The notes under the pieces are model-generated. The model was not told the DNA's origin, searched no databases, and was given only the letters and a program-made list of their open reading frames with translations. From assembly GCF_000215105.1 (NCBI RefSeq), contig NC_015588.1, positions 1,116,001 through 1,180,000 of the forward strand: DNA of 64,000 nt, written 5' to 3'. Shown piece by piece: positions 55,888 through 64,000 of the stretch. This stretch comes from Isoptericola variabilis 225. GTDB lineage: Bacteria > Actinomycetota > Actinomycetes > Actinomycetales > Cellulomonadaceae. The translations under genes were made by a program, and so were the position numbers. Within the stretch, counting starts at the first letter, position 1. Each line of letters opens with the position of its first letter.

Positions 55888-56072
55888 GGTCTTCCTCTTC
55901 GGGTAGGGCGGTGCTGTCGGACGCGGTGCGTCCAGGGTGGTGGGGAGGTGGCGGCATCGCCACCGGGCAGGCGAGGTGCACGACGCCGGTCGGGCGGCCG
56001 GGTGCAGGGCCTGCGAGCGTCGCGCGGTCGCCACGGCCCGCCGGTGGGCGGGTCAGGCGTGACGCGGACGCC
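55888..56072 (-). promoter_or_regulatory. cysK: cysK leader region with two hairpins
   Basis: 185 bp between the leader-peptide stop and cysK. Two compact stems are visible: GGACGC/GCGTCC (55919-55933) and GGTGGCG/CGCCACC (55947-55964). One could hide the cysK start or end transcription when the leader is translated freely. The mechanism is inferred. Confidence 0.45.
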
Positions 56073-56147
56073 CTAGAGACAGCGGCAGCAGCAGGAGACG
56101 CACGAGCAGGAGAGGGCGGTGACGACGGTGACGTGCGTGCGACGCAT
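56073..56147 (-). CDS. Cysteine-rich leader peptide of cysK-cysE
   Basis: 24 codons from an ATG with GGAGGG upstream to a TAG. The second half reads SCSCVSCCCRC, six cysteines in eleven residues, an extreme bias in a reading frame placed just before cysteine-synthesis genes. Short polycysteine uORFs that control sulfur genes are known in mycobacteria. Too short for ordinary gene finders. Confidence 0.75.
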   Translation of the reverse strand: MRRTHVTVVTALSCSCVSCCCRCL

Positions 56148-56265
56148 GTCCGTGGTCCCTCCGTGCGATCGATCCTGCGCGGTGAGGGTCGCTGTGGCGC
56201 GAACCCCTCGGTTGACGAGACGAGCGTATCCCCGGTTCATGACGCGGACAACGGACGTCTCGGAG

Positions 56266-56336
56266 AGCGGGCGACGGGAATCGAACCCGCACCACCAGTT
56301 TGGAAGACTGGGGCTCTACCATTGAGCTACGCCCGC
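56266..56336 (-). tRNA. tRNA-Gly (TCC anticodon)
   Basis: 71 nt, acceptor arms GCGGGCG/CGCCCGC, anticodon loop CTTCCAA giving TCC. CCA is not encoded. Confidence 0.96.
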
Positions 56337-56469
56337 ACGTGCCCGACGGCGGAGCCCGGGCAAGGCCGGGGAGCGTCGGAGCGCGGTGATCACCCTAGCA
56401 AAGGCCCAGCCAGTGCCGCCGTCGGCGTCCGGAGCACTAGACTGCCTCCTCGGTGCCCCGCGGGGCGCT

Positions 56470-56543
56470 CGGGGTGTGGCGCAGCTTGGTAGCGCATCTG
56501 CTTTGGGAGCAGAGGGTCGCTGGTTCGAATCCAGTCACCCCGA
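56470..56543 (+). tRNA. tRNA-Pro (TGG anticodon)
   Basis: 74 nt, acceptor arms CGGGGTG/CACCCCG, anticodon loop TTTGGGA giving TGG. CCA is not encoded. It is divergent from tRNA-Gly. Confidence 0.96.
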
Positions 56544-56594
56544 CGGAGAGACCTCGGCTGCCCGGGTTTCGGGCCCGAGCGAGCGGCCGACCAC

Positions 56595-57140
56595 CTAGCC
56601 GGCGAGGACGCGGTCGACCAGGCGGTCCAGGAGGGTGCCGGCCCAGGGCACGAGGGCGTCGTCCACGAGCATGGCCTGTGCGAGGCCCGCGGTCGCCAGG
56701 ACCATGAGCCAGGGATCCGTCTCGGGGCCGGCCGCCGCGGCACGAGCGCCTCCGTCTGCCGCTCGCCGCAGCTGCCCCGGCGACGAGGTCGACCAGGAGC
56801 CGGGGAGCGCCGGCCGTCTCGGGGGCGGCCAGGGGCCCGTCGTCCCGAACCGTCCTGGCGTTCTCGGTCACGGCCGCGCCGTGGAAGGCCTGGAGGACGA
56901 TCGCGCCCGCGCGCCGGTCCGGGTCGGTGGGCAGGGTCGCGGCCAGCACGCCGTGGAGCACCGCGCGGGGCGAGGCCTCCGGCCCGAGGTCGTCGAGGAC
57001 CCCGGTCAGGCACCTCCCCGCGTCCACCGCCACCGCGCGGTGGGTGGCCTGCAGGAAGGCGTGCTTGGTGCCGAAGTAGTACTGCACCAGCCGGACGGAG
57101 ATCCCGGCCTCCGTGGCGACCGTGTGGAACGCGTCACCCG
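56595..57140 (-). pseudogene. TetR-family regulator, N-terminally truncated and frameshifted
   Basis: A recognisable recognition helix (TEAGISVRLVQYYFGTKHAF) and a C-terminal domain (LLVDLVAG, then LATAGLAQAMLVDDALVPW) are present. The first ~30 residues are missing: homology begins at about 57140 and no start fits. An extra C in the run at 56775-56778 moves the last ~60 codons to another frame. The neighbouring hydrolase is broken at the same place, so one deletion removed both N-termini. Confidence 0.7.
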
Positions 57141-57159
57141 CGCACCCGGCCCGCAGGGC

Positions 57160-57892
57160 GGGGACTGTGCCCCGGTCGTGCTGCTGCCCGGACTCGGCGG
57201 CGCCGGACCCACCTGGCACGGCCTCGCCGCCGTCCTCGCCGCCGAGCGCCCCGTCGTGTGTCCGGACACGCTCGGTGTCGCCGGCCTGTCGCACCAGACC
57301 GCGCCGTACTCCTCGGACGCCGACCTGGCCGTGTGCCGTGTGGTTCGGTGACGTCCTGGACGCGCTCGGTCTCGACCGGGTCCACCTGTACGGCGAGTCC
57401 CAGGGGGCCTGGCACGCCGCGCTCGTCGCCCTCGGGGCGCCCGAGCGGGTCGCGAGCCTGAGCCTCGTCGAGCCGAACGGGTTCATCACCAGGACGCCGA
57501 TCGGCGCCCTGCTGACGTTCGTGTGCCTCTCCGTGAACCCGACGCCGAAGGGCTGGGCGCGGATGAGCGCCTGGCTCACCCCCGGCGTGACCGTGCCTGC
57601 GCGGGAGCGGGCCCTGGCGGCCGCCGCGCTGAAGTTCAGGCCCTCCCTGGGGTACGCACGCGTCCTGCCCGACGACGAGCTGGGCCGCCTCGGCCGGGTC
57701 CCGCTGCTGGCGGTCTTCGGGTCGGCGTCGGTGCTGATCGACGTCCCGACGACGACCGCCAGGCTCCGCGCCCTCGTCCCGGCCGCTCGCATCGAGGTGG
57801 TCGACGGTGGCGGGCACGGCGTGCGTGCCCAGAAGGCCGACCAGGTCGAGTCCGTCCTGACGGAGTTCCTCGCCGTCCACGACTTGGCGTGA
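57160..57892 (+). pseudogene. Alpha/beta hydrolase, N-terminally truncated with a 7-bp duplication
   Basis: It begins at VVLLPGLGGAGPTWHG in one frame; after LAV near 57330 a tandem copy of CCGTGTG (57329-57335, 57336-57342) breaks the frame. The rest (FGDVLDALGLDRVHLYGESQGAWHAAL with the catalytic Ser, then GGGHGVRAQKADQVESVL with the His) is intact to 57892. Removing one CCGTGTG restores a single frame. Confidence 0.72.
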
Positions 57893-57937
57893 GCACAGGA
57901 GCGCCGCCCGGCGCGGCCGGGCGGCGCTCCCGTGCTC
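57891..57937. terminator. Long bidirectional hairpin
   Basis: GAGCAC (57891-57896) pairs with GTGCTC (57932-57937), and GGAGCGCCGCCCGGC with its complement inside, with one mismatch and a three-base loop. It lies between the facing hydrolase remnant and the CocE-type gene. Confidence 0.75.
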
Positions 57938-57943
57938 GTCAGG

Positions 57944-59827
57944 TCAGACCTTGCCTCCCGGCGCCAGGGCGAAGCTGGCCGGCCCGGCCTCCATCGGCAG
58001 GGTGTTGCGCGCCAGGTAGGTCTCCAGGTACGGCGTGCTGGTGCCGTGCGTGGCGACGTCGTCGGACGGGTCGTCGAGGGCCAGCCGGAGCTGGGCGCCG
58101 GTGACCGTGATCGTCTCGTTCGACGGCGTGTCCCGCCAGGAGCCGGTCTGGATCGAGCCGATCTCGACCGCGAGCACGTGGCCTGGACGCAGGGTCCAGT
58201 CGGTCGACTTGAGGTCGAACGAGAGCCGACCGGACGCCGGCAGCAGCGAGACCTGCTCGTCGAACATGACCGCCGTGCCGTCGGGCGCGACGTCGTAGAG
58301 CTTGACCATGACGTTGCCCGCCCCACGGGTCGTGAGCGAGACGTTCGGCGTCCCCGTGATGCGGACCGCGTCCCGGACGGGCTGCGACCAGACGAAGTAG
58401 CTCGAGACGACCTGGCCCGCCTCGGTCGCGCGGGTCACGCCCTTGGCGTGGCCGCGGGGCGCGACGGGCTCGGTCGTCGGGGCGTTCTCCATGTCGAAGC
58501 TCGACGGGACCGGCGCCTCGAGCGGGGCCGTCGCGCCGGCGGCCGCCCGGGCCGACGCGCCGCCGTCGTCGACGTACGACCCGCCGCCGAGGGGCAGGGG
58601 CACGGCGCGCTCGACGACCGGCCAGTCGTCCTGCGCGCGGTACGAGCCGCTGTTGTCCTGCACGACGTACGCGGGGTAGTCGACCGTCGGGGTCGTGCCC
58701 TTGAGGTACTCGTCGTAGAAGCTCATGACCTCGTCGAACCAGCCCTCGCGGCCCATGGCGAGCCGGCCCGCGGTGACGTCGTTGCCGCGCACGTGGTCGA
58801 ACTGGCCGAGCCAGCCGCGCTGCGGTCCCTCGTGGTTCTCGAGGTACTCCTGCATCTCCTCGGGCTTGGTGTTGGGCTCGATGAAGCCCTGCGTGACGAA
58901 CAGGGGCGTGTCCGTCCCGTCGGCCATCGCGGCGAGGTCGCGCGACGTCCAGTGCTCGGAGGACTGGTCGGCGATGCGGTAGCCGGCGGCGTGCTCAGCC
59001 AGGCACTCGGGGTTCTCGCGCACCCACGCCGCGTTGGCCTTGTACCGCTCGTCGTCGTCGGCCATGGCAGGCAGGCTCGCGATCGAGTTGTACGCGTTCG
59101 CCGTGCCGGTGACGTTCGGCCGCGGCACGCCGTTGGAGTAGATGTACTGGTACATGTCCCACACGGGCTCCTGCGCCACGACCGCCTTGAGCGCCGGGTG
59201 GTCGAGGTTGTTCCCGATGAGACCGGTGACGCCGTCGTACGACTTGCCGTACATGCCGACGTTGCCGTCCGACCACGGCTGGGCCGCCGACCACTCGATC
59301 GCGGCGAGGACGTCGGCCTGCTCGCCGGGGCCCGCCCAGTCGTGGCAGCCGGTCGAGCCGCCGTAGCCGCGCAGGTCGACCATGACGAAGGCGTACCCCT
59401 CGTCGAAGAGGTCGGCGCCCTCGATCAGGTCGAGGAAGCGCTGGGACGGGCCCGTCTGGGCGAACCGGTCGTTGCCCGTCTGGCCGATGTGGGAGAAGTA
59501 CGGGCCGACCGACAGGATCACCGGGACCTGCTGCCCGGGCTCGAGGTCCTCCGGGAGCAGGACGTCGGCGTGGAGCTCGACGCCCGACCCGTCCGAGGAC
59601 GGGAAGTAGTGCTGGGTCCACACCGATCCCTCGGGGACCCGGGGGTTGAGCTCGTGCGTGACGCCGTAGGTGTCGGTCGCGACGTGAGGCGCCGTGCTCG
59701 TGGCCGTCGCGAAGAACGCCGTGCCGGTCGCCGGGACGGTCGGGGCTGCGGTGGCGGTCCCCACCGCCGCCGTCGTCGTGAACAGTGTTGCTGCGGCGGC
59801 CAGTGCGGCCGCGCGACGTGCCTTCAA
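57944..59827 (-). CDS. Secreted CocE/NonD-type hydrolase (X-Pro dipeptidyl-peptidase S15 family)
   Basis: 627 residues. The signal peptide is MKARRAAALAAAATLFTTTA with a cut near ATAA. The nucleophile Ser is in GMYGKSYDGVTG; DLRGYGGSTG precedes it; the catalytic His is probably in the GQFDHVRGND segment. The C-terminal jelly-roll domain (SSYFVWSQPVRDAVRITGTP) is typical of the family. It hydrolyses esters or prolyl peptides outside the cell. Confidence 0.9.
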   Translation of the reverse strand: MKARRAAALAAAATLFTTTAAVGTATAAPTVPATGTAFFATATSTAPHVATDTYGVTHELNPRVPEGSVWTQHYFPSSDGSGVELHADVLLPEDLEPGQQVPVILSVGPYFSHIGQTGNDRFAQTGPSQRFLDLIEGADLFDEGYAFVMVDLRGYGGSTGCHDWAGPGEQADVLAAIEWSAAQPWSDGNVGMYGKSYDGVTGLIGNNLDHPALKAVVAQEPVWDMYQYIYSNGVPRPNVTGTANAYNSIASLPAMADDDERYKANAAWVRENPECLAEHAAGYRIADQSSEHWTSRDLAAMADGTDTPLFVTQGFIEPNTKPEEMQEYLENHEGPQRGWLGQFDHVRGNDVTAGRLAMGREGWFDEVMSFYDEYLKGTTPTVDYPAYVVQDNSGSYRAQDDWPVVERAVPLPLGGGSYVDDGGASARAAAGATAPLEAPVPSSFDMENAPTTEPVAPRGHAKGVTRATEAGQVVSSYFVWSQPVRDAVRITGTPNVSLTTRGAGNVMVKLYDVAPDGTAVMFDEQVSLLPASGRLSFDLKSTDWTLRPGHVLAVEIGSIQTGSWRDTPSNETITVTGAQLRLALDDPSDDVATHGTSTPYLETYLARNTLPMEAGPASFALAPGGKV

Positions 59828-59969
59828 CGCTCCTCCAGGGGTCCGGTGGTGCAGACGAGGTCGTGCAGCGGCCCCGACCGTGGAGGATGTCTCCGCACGT
59901 CAGCGCCGACGTGGCACGACGTTACCCACGGCGTGTGACCGTTGTGTAGCCCCGTGTAACGATTCCGTT

Positions 59970-60706
59970 CCGCGGGGCAACCGCACCTTCCGGATCGGCG
60001 ACACCCTGGTGGCCCGGTTGCCGAGCGCCGCGCCCTACGCGCTGGCGGTCGAGAAGGAGCAGCGATGGTTGCCGGGCACGCCCGCCGACCGGGCAGCGAT
60101 CTCGGACCCGGACCGGTTCGCTCGCGACCTGGGGCTGTTCCTGCTCGCTCTGCACCGTGTCGAGACCGAGGACGGCCCGAGGCCAGGGCTGCACAACTGG
60201 TACCGGGCGGACCGCTGAGCCGCTACCAGGGAGAGGTCGACCGTGGCCTCGCGGTGCTCGACCGGAAGCGAGCCGAACGTGTGCGGGAGCTCTGGAAGTC
60301 CGCGTCGGCTGCTCCCTGGGACGGGCGCGAGGTCTGGTTCCACGGCGACGTCGCGGTCGGCAACCTCCTCGTGCGCGACGGCGCCCTCGCCGCGGTGATC
60401 GACTTCGGCACCACCGGCGTCGGCGACCCGGCCTGCGACCTGGCGATCGCCTGGACCGTCTTCGAACCGGGCAGCAGGACGGTGTTCCTGGAGACGCTCG
60501 ACGCCGATCCGTCCACCGTCGCGCGCGCATCCGGCTGGGCGCTGTGGAAGACGTTGGCCGGCTACGCCGACGACGTCGACGACGGCGTGGACGTCCGTCC
60601 CGACGTGGCCTTCGCCCTCGACCAGCTCCTGTCCGACCCCGCCCTCGGGGGCGCGGGCTCGGTTGCGGGCGAAGGCGCAGGGCATAGGCCTGAGGCATGT
60701 CGATGA
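59970..60706 (+). pseudogene. APH-family phosphotransferase remnant
   Basis: Homology starts abruptly at RTFRIGDTLVARLPSAAPYA with no start codon. About 35 residues are missing after EKEQRWLPGT. One base is lost at the GGG near 60204, ending the first frame; the second frame continues as GPLSRYQGEVDRG to the catalytic VWFHGDVAVGNLL and IDFGTTGVGDPACDLAIAW. All three lesions make activity unlikely. Confidence 0.75.
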
Positions 60707-60894
60707 GCGAACCGTTCGAGCCCGACCCGCACGACACCGAGGAGCGCATCGCCGCCGCGGACCCCGGCCCGGGCGGCCCGAAGCCCGCGCCCGGCTTCGG
60801 CCCGGAGGGCGAGGAGCCGGACGTGACCGCGGACCAGGCCCGGGCGCAGGAGGGGGACGACGAGCCCGAGGCCGACGCGGCGGACGAGGGCTGA
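60697..60894 (+). CDS. Small acidic protein, 65 residues
   Basis: ATG at 60697. Very rich in Glu, Asp, Pro and Ala (PFEPDPHDTEERIAAADPGPGG), probably disordered. No family recognised. The composition could be accidental, but the ends are clean and it does not overlap another good gene beyond the remnant. Confidence 0.5.
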   Translation: MSMSEPFEPDPHDTEERIAAADPGPGGPKPAPGFGPEGEEPDVTADQARAQEGDDEPEADAADEG

Positions 60895-60928
60895 CCACAG
60901 CCCGGCGCGGGGCGCCGCGCGCCGGCCG

Positions 60929-62281
60929 TCAGGCGAACCCGAAGACCAGCGGGAAGACGACGACCACCACCGCGGCCCACACCCCGTAGACCGGCAGGTA
61001 GCGCGTCTGCCAGCGCTCGAGCTCGGCGAACGGGCGACGGCCGCGCAGGAAGCCGAGCAGCAGCCACGCGGCCCACGCGAGGTGCACCAGCAGCAGCACG
61101 TTGAGCCCGAGCGCGGCGACCTTGTTCGGGCTGAACCCGAACTCGGCGATACGCGCGAGCATGGCACCGAGCATCACGGCGTCGACGGCCAGGGCCGCGA
61201 CGATCATCACGAGCTGCAGGCCGTCGAAGAACCCGGCGGGCGCCAGGGAGTCGCGCGCGGAGATCGCGTAGAGCAGCAGGGACAGGACCAGCACGAGGAT
61301 CGCGTCCATGAGGATGAGCAGCTCGCGGTCCACCTCGACGAGGCCGCCGGTCGTCGCGAGCGCCCCGAGGAGCGTGAGCAGCATGACGATCGTCAGCGGC
61401 GTGAAGATGCGCGTCAGCACCGGGGCGATGTTCTCGATGACGCTCTGCTTGGCCTCGACGAGCCAGGCCGCGACGACGAGCGCGCCCGGCACGGCGAGCG
61501 GCACCACCCAGTCCTCGAGCACCGGTTCGAAGTCGATGCCCACGAGCGACAGCACGCCCGCCGTCAGCCCGACGAGCACCCCGCCGCCGATCGCGATGAG
61601 CGTGTAGTAGACGACGAGCTCGCCGGTGAAGCGGACGAAGTCCATGCGGCGCCCGTCCGAGCGCCACCGCCCGCCCACGTACGCGAGCCCGGCGAGCAGC
61701 CACAGCACGACGGGCGCGTGGAGGGCGGCCAGCACCTCGGTCATGCCGCCAGCGGAGAACGGGTAGGCGTTGAGCACGACGGCGAGCACCGCGAACGGGA
61801 TCGCGAGCGCCACGCCGACGCGGGCGGTGAGCCGCCGCTTCCACGCGAAGTACGCCGCGAGGAAGGGGAAGACGAGCAGCGCGACGTTGCGCAGCAGCGC
61901 GTTCCCGTCGTCGAGCACGGTGAGCCCGACCTTGACCGCGACGCCCGCGCCCACGGCGAGCCCGAGGACGACCGCGAGCTCGCGCCACGGGGGAGCGCCG
62001 CCGCCCGCGGCGTCGTCGTCGCGGACGAAGACGAGCTGCTTCCAGAGCCGGTCGGAGTGCTCGCGGGCGAACTCGCGCGAGATCGCGTCGAGGCTGCCCA
62101 TGCGCTTGATCGCCACGAGGAAGGCCTCCTCGTCGTCGAGCCCGGACGCCCGCAGGTCGCCGATCCGCTCGCGCAGGTGGTCCTCCATCTCGTCGACGTC
62201 GGCGGCCGAGATCGCCTGGCGCCGCAGCACGTACCAGCGCCAGTGGTCGATCTGGGCCTCGAGGCCCTGGTGCTCGGTCAT
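60929..62281 (-). CDS. Permease-prefix-domain membrane protein
   Basis: 450 residues. The N-terminal permease prefix domain (IDHWRWYVLRRQAISAADVDEMEDHLRERI) is followed by about ten helices. The ATG overlaps the PadR stop (ATGA). PadR plus prefix-domain permease is a common regulator-target pair; the transported substrate is unknown. Confidence 0.85.
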   Translation of the reverse strand: MTEHQGLEAQIDHWRWYVLRRQAISAADVDEMEDHLRERIGDLRASGLDDEEAFLVAIKRMGSLDAISREFAREHSDRLWKQLVFVRDDDAAGGGAPPWRELAVVLGLAVGAGVAVKVGLTVLDDGNALLRNVALLVFPFLAAYFAWKRRLTARVGVALAIPFAVLAVVLNAYPFSAGGMTEVLAALHAPVVLWLLAGLAYVGGRWRSDGRRMDFVRFTGELVVYYTLIAIGGGVLVGLTAGVLSLVGIDFEPVLEDWVVPLAVPGALVVAAWLVEAKQSVIENIAPVLTRIFTPLTIVMLLTLLGALATTGGLVEVDRELLILMDAILVLVLSLLLYAISARDSLAPAGFFDGLQLVMIVAALAVDAVMLGAMLARIAEFGFSPNKVAALGLNVLLLVHLAWAAWLLLGFLRGRRPFAELERWQTRYLPVYGVWAAVVVVVFPLVFGFA

Positions 62282-62643
62282 CAGGCCCACCCCTCTGCCA
62301 CGGCCGGCGGCTGCTGGGCGGCCTGCCACACCTGCTTGAGCGCGTCGGCGACGACGCTCCACTGCTGCTGCCGCTCGGCCAGCGCCTCGCGGCCCGCCGG
62401 CGTGATCGCGTAGTGCTTCCGGCGGCGGCCGACGTCGGACGTGCCCCACGACGACCTCACGTACCCCAGGCGCTCGAGCCGGTGGAGGAGGGGGTAGAGC
62501 ATCCCGTCCGTCCAGCGCATGCGGCCCTCCGACAGCTCGTCGACACGCTTGAGGATCGCGTAGCCGTACGACTCGCCCTCGGCCAGGATCCCGAGCACCA
62601 ACGGCGTCGACGAGGCCGCGACCAGGTCCTTCTCGATGTGCAT
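62281..62643 (-). CDS. PadR-family transcriptional regulator
   Basis: 120 residues with GGAGGTG before the ATG. The PadR winged helix is visible (LVLGILAEGESYGYAILKRV, MRWTDGMLYPLLHRLERLGYVRSSW, GRRRKHYAITPAGREAL). It probably represses its own promoter and the permease-like gene downstream. Confidence 0.94.
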   Translation of the reverse strand: MHIEKDLVAASSTPLVLGILAEGESYGYAILKRVDELSEGRMRWTDGMLYPLLHRLERLGYVRSSWGTSDVGRRRKHYAITPAGREALAERQQQWSVVADALKQVWQAAQQPPAVAEGWA

Positions 62644-62664
62644 GGCACCTCCATGCATAGAACT

Positions 62665-62685
62665 GCTAGGGCCTAGAACCCTAGC
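62665..62685. promoter_or_regulatory. Likely PadR operator
   Basis: GCTAGGG-N7-CCCTAGC, a perfect 7-bp inverted repeat 21 bp before the padR start. It is A+T-rich for this genome and well placed for autorepression. Confidence 0.65.
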
Positions 62686-62746
62686 GCATCGAGGTATGGC
62701 ATGTGTCGAGCGGATCTGGTGCTGTGCGGGGCGGGAGGAGGTGCAC

Positions 62747-63128
62747 ATGGTGGGGGTGGAGCTCGAGCTGCCGTTCACCGGGCGCTGGCTGGTCCGGAAC
62801 AGCCCGGCGCGTCGTGTGCCGAGCCACGGCACCGCCCTGCTCGCGAGCAGTCACGTGCGTCGCTCTCGTCCACCTGCGGTCGGGCTCGGTGCGGGTCGCG
62901 GTGGGCGACCGTGTCGCGGCCGGTCAGCCGCTGGGGGAGTGCGGAAATTCGGGAAACTCGACGCAGCCGCACGTGCACGTGCAGGCGATGGACGGGCCGG
63001 ACCCGGAGCGCGCGCGGGCCGTCCCGATCACCTGGCGGCGCTACCGGGAGTGGGCGCACGGCGTGCGCGAGCCGGGCGAGCACGACGCCGGCGTGCCGGG
63101 CGAGCGGTCGGTCGTCGAGCCCGCGTAG
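62747..63128 (+). pseudogene. M23-type peptidase with the central part deleted
   Basis: GGAGGAGG precedes the ATG. The N-terminus (ELPFTGRWLVRNSPARRVPSH) is in one frame to about 62850; the C-terminal part (LVHLRSGSVRVAVGDRVAAG, GECGNSGNSTQPHVHVQ with the HxH metal motif) is in another. The middle of the LytM domain, including the first metal ligand, is missing. Confidence 0.7.
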
Positions 63129-63132
63129 CCGA

Positions 63133-64000
63133 TCAGCGGGCGAGGAGCTCCTCCGCGTCGGTGCCGGGCAGGGACACGGTGACCTCGGTGCGCCACGGGT
63201 CGTCGACGGTGACCGACCGTCCGTCGTCGGCGAACTGCAGACCCCGGCGGGTGAGCCGGTCGGCGAGGGCGTCGAGGTCGTCGCGGCCGGGGACCGTGAT
63301 GGCGAGCCGGCCGAGCCCGAGGCTCGCGGCGCGCGGCCCGGCGCCGGCGCTGTTCCACGTGTTGAGGCCGACGTGGTGGTGGTAGCCGCCCGCGGCGACG
63401 AACAGCGCGCCGGGGTAGTCGGACTGGGTGACCTCGAACCCGAGCGTGTCGACGTAGAACTGCCGCGCCACCTCGAGGTCGCCGACCTGCAGGTGCACGT
63501 GCCCGACCGTCCCGCCGCGGGAGGGCCCGGCGTCGAGCACGGCCTGGTCGAGGTGGGTGCGCACGTACCCCGTCGGGTCGAGGGGCTCGCTGCTCATCAC
63601 GACGCGCCGGCCCCGGCGCGGCCACGTGGCACGGTCGCGGTCGGCGTAGAGCTCGATGCCGTTGCCCTCGGGGTCGGTGAAGTAGAACGCCTCGGACACG
63701 AGGTGGTCGGCCGAACCGACGAACCGGCTGCGGGGGTCGCTCGCGGCGCGGTAGACGGTCGCCGCGAGCGCGGCGGGGGAGTCGAAGAGGAACGCGGTGT
63801 GGAACAGGCCCGCCTCCCGCCGGCCGGGCACCGGCAGGCCGGGCGTGTGCACGAGCCGGACCATCGGCGTCGTCCCGCGGCCCAGGACGCGGTGCACCTC
63901 GCGGCCACGGCTGCGCTCGGCCACGGGCTCCATCGCGAACGCGGCGGAGTAGTAGCTCGACATCGACTCCAGGTCCGCCACGCGCAGCGTCACGGCGTCC
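63133..64000 (-). CDS. VOC family (glyoxalase/dioxygenase-like) protein, 5' end outside
   Basis: Open to the window edge; 289 codons visible. Two VOC modules: LRVADLESMSSYYSAAF with SEAFYFTDPEGNGIELYADR, and VGHVHLQVGDLEVARQFYVDTLGFE with GGYHHHVGLNTW. It resembles CatE-type extradiol dioxygenases. Reading continues upstream of the GTG at 63993, so the start is not in the window. Confidence 0.88.
   Translation of the reverse strand, partial: DAVTLRVADLESMSSYYSAAFAMEPVAERSRGREVHRVLGRGTTPMVRLVHTPGLPVPGRREAGLFHTAFLFDSPAALAATVYRAASDPRSRFVGSADHLVSEAFYFTDPEGNGIELYADRDRATWPRRGRRVVMSSEPLDPTGYVRTHLDQAVLDAGPSRGGTVGHVHLQVGDLEVARQFYVDTLGFEVTQSDYPGALFVAAGGYHHHVGLNTWNSAGAGPRAASLGLGRLAITVPGRDDLDALADRLTRRGLQFADDGRSVTVDDPWRTEVTVSLPGTDAEELLAR

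Noticed and set aside
56053..56322. An 89-codon frame with a poly-Leu run over the cysK leader
   Set aside because: It overlaps tRNA-Gly and lacks a ribosome-binding site; the overlapping Cys-rich ORF has better start signals and a meaningful context.

Overview
The window is a 64-kb piece of a very G+C-rich actinobacterial chromosome (roughly three quarters G+C by eye, with almost every third codon position G or C and many GTG starts). The order DUF2017 - murI - metallo-beta-lactamase - DUF3054 / rdgB - rph, the F420-type LLM oxidoreductase, the GlbO-type globin, the Nei2-like glycosylase and tRNAs that mostly lack an encoded CCA fit a Micrococcales bacterium. A relative of Cellulomonas or Cellulosimicrobium is my best guess, from gene style and order only. 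There are no rRNA genes, phages, insertion sequences or CRISPR arrays, so this reads as core chromosome.

Layout. 1-5.3 kb: the murI neighbourhood and RNase PH/RdgB. 5.3-12.2 kb: a LytS/LytTR two-component system beside two sodium/solute symporter modules, each with its own small membrane subunit, plus a CRP-like site. 12.2-24 kb: housekeeping genes (ABC-F protein, thioredoxin, Bcp peroxiredoxin, GroES-like protein, acyl-CoA dehydrogenase, TrmB, oligoribonuclease) with five tRNA genes. 24-33.6 kb: two two-gene operons of dynamin-like GTPases separated by a divergent SSB and EttA. 33.6-48 kb: thioesterases, topoisomerase IB, globin, PTS EIIB, MscS channel, MalQ, two large metallopeptidases, RpiB and a Nei-type glycosylase. 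48-54 kb: broken genes, an alkyltransferase-like protein, an F420-type oxidoreductase and a GntR-controlled membrane-protein operon. 54-56.5 kb: cysK-cysE behind a cysteine-rich leader peptide, then tRNA-Gly and tRNA-Pro. 56.6-64 kb: several broken genes around a secreted CocE-type hydrolase, a PadR/membrane-protein pair and a VOC protein.

Three kinds of structure go beyond the ordinary genes. First, three 45-bp palindromic elements sit in frame inside coding sequences (one in a GTPase, two in the Nei-like gene). All are in the same phase and each encodes a 15-residue insert of the form [LV]S...D[TN], much like Rickettsia palindromic elements. Second, two families of intergenic repeats (a GTGGGCGTGATTTC palindrome and a GAGGTAGCG unit) fill the gaps between facing genes, and at three of the four loci they supply or touch the stop codons on both sides. 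Third, a 24-codon leader ORF with six cysteines precedes cysK-cysE, which suggests translational attenuation by cysteine supply.

Five loci look decayed by deletions or single-base indels: a GNAT/phosphotransferase chimera, a PAS-ANTAR gene, a divergent TetR/hydrolase pair, a second phosphotransferase and an M23 peptidase. Some of the single-base shifts lie in homopolymer runs and could be assembly errors.
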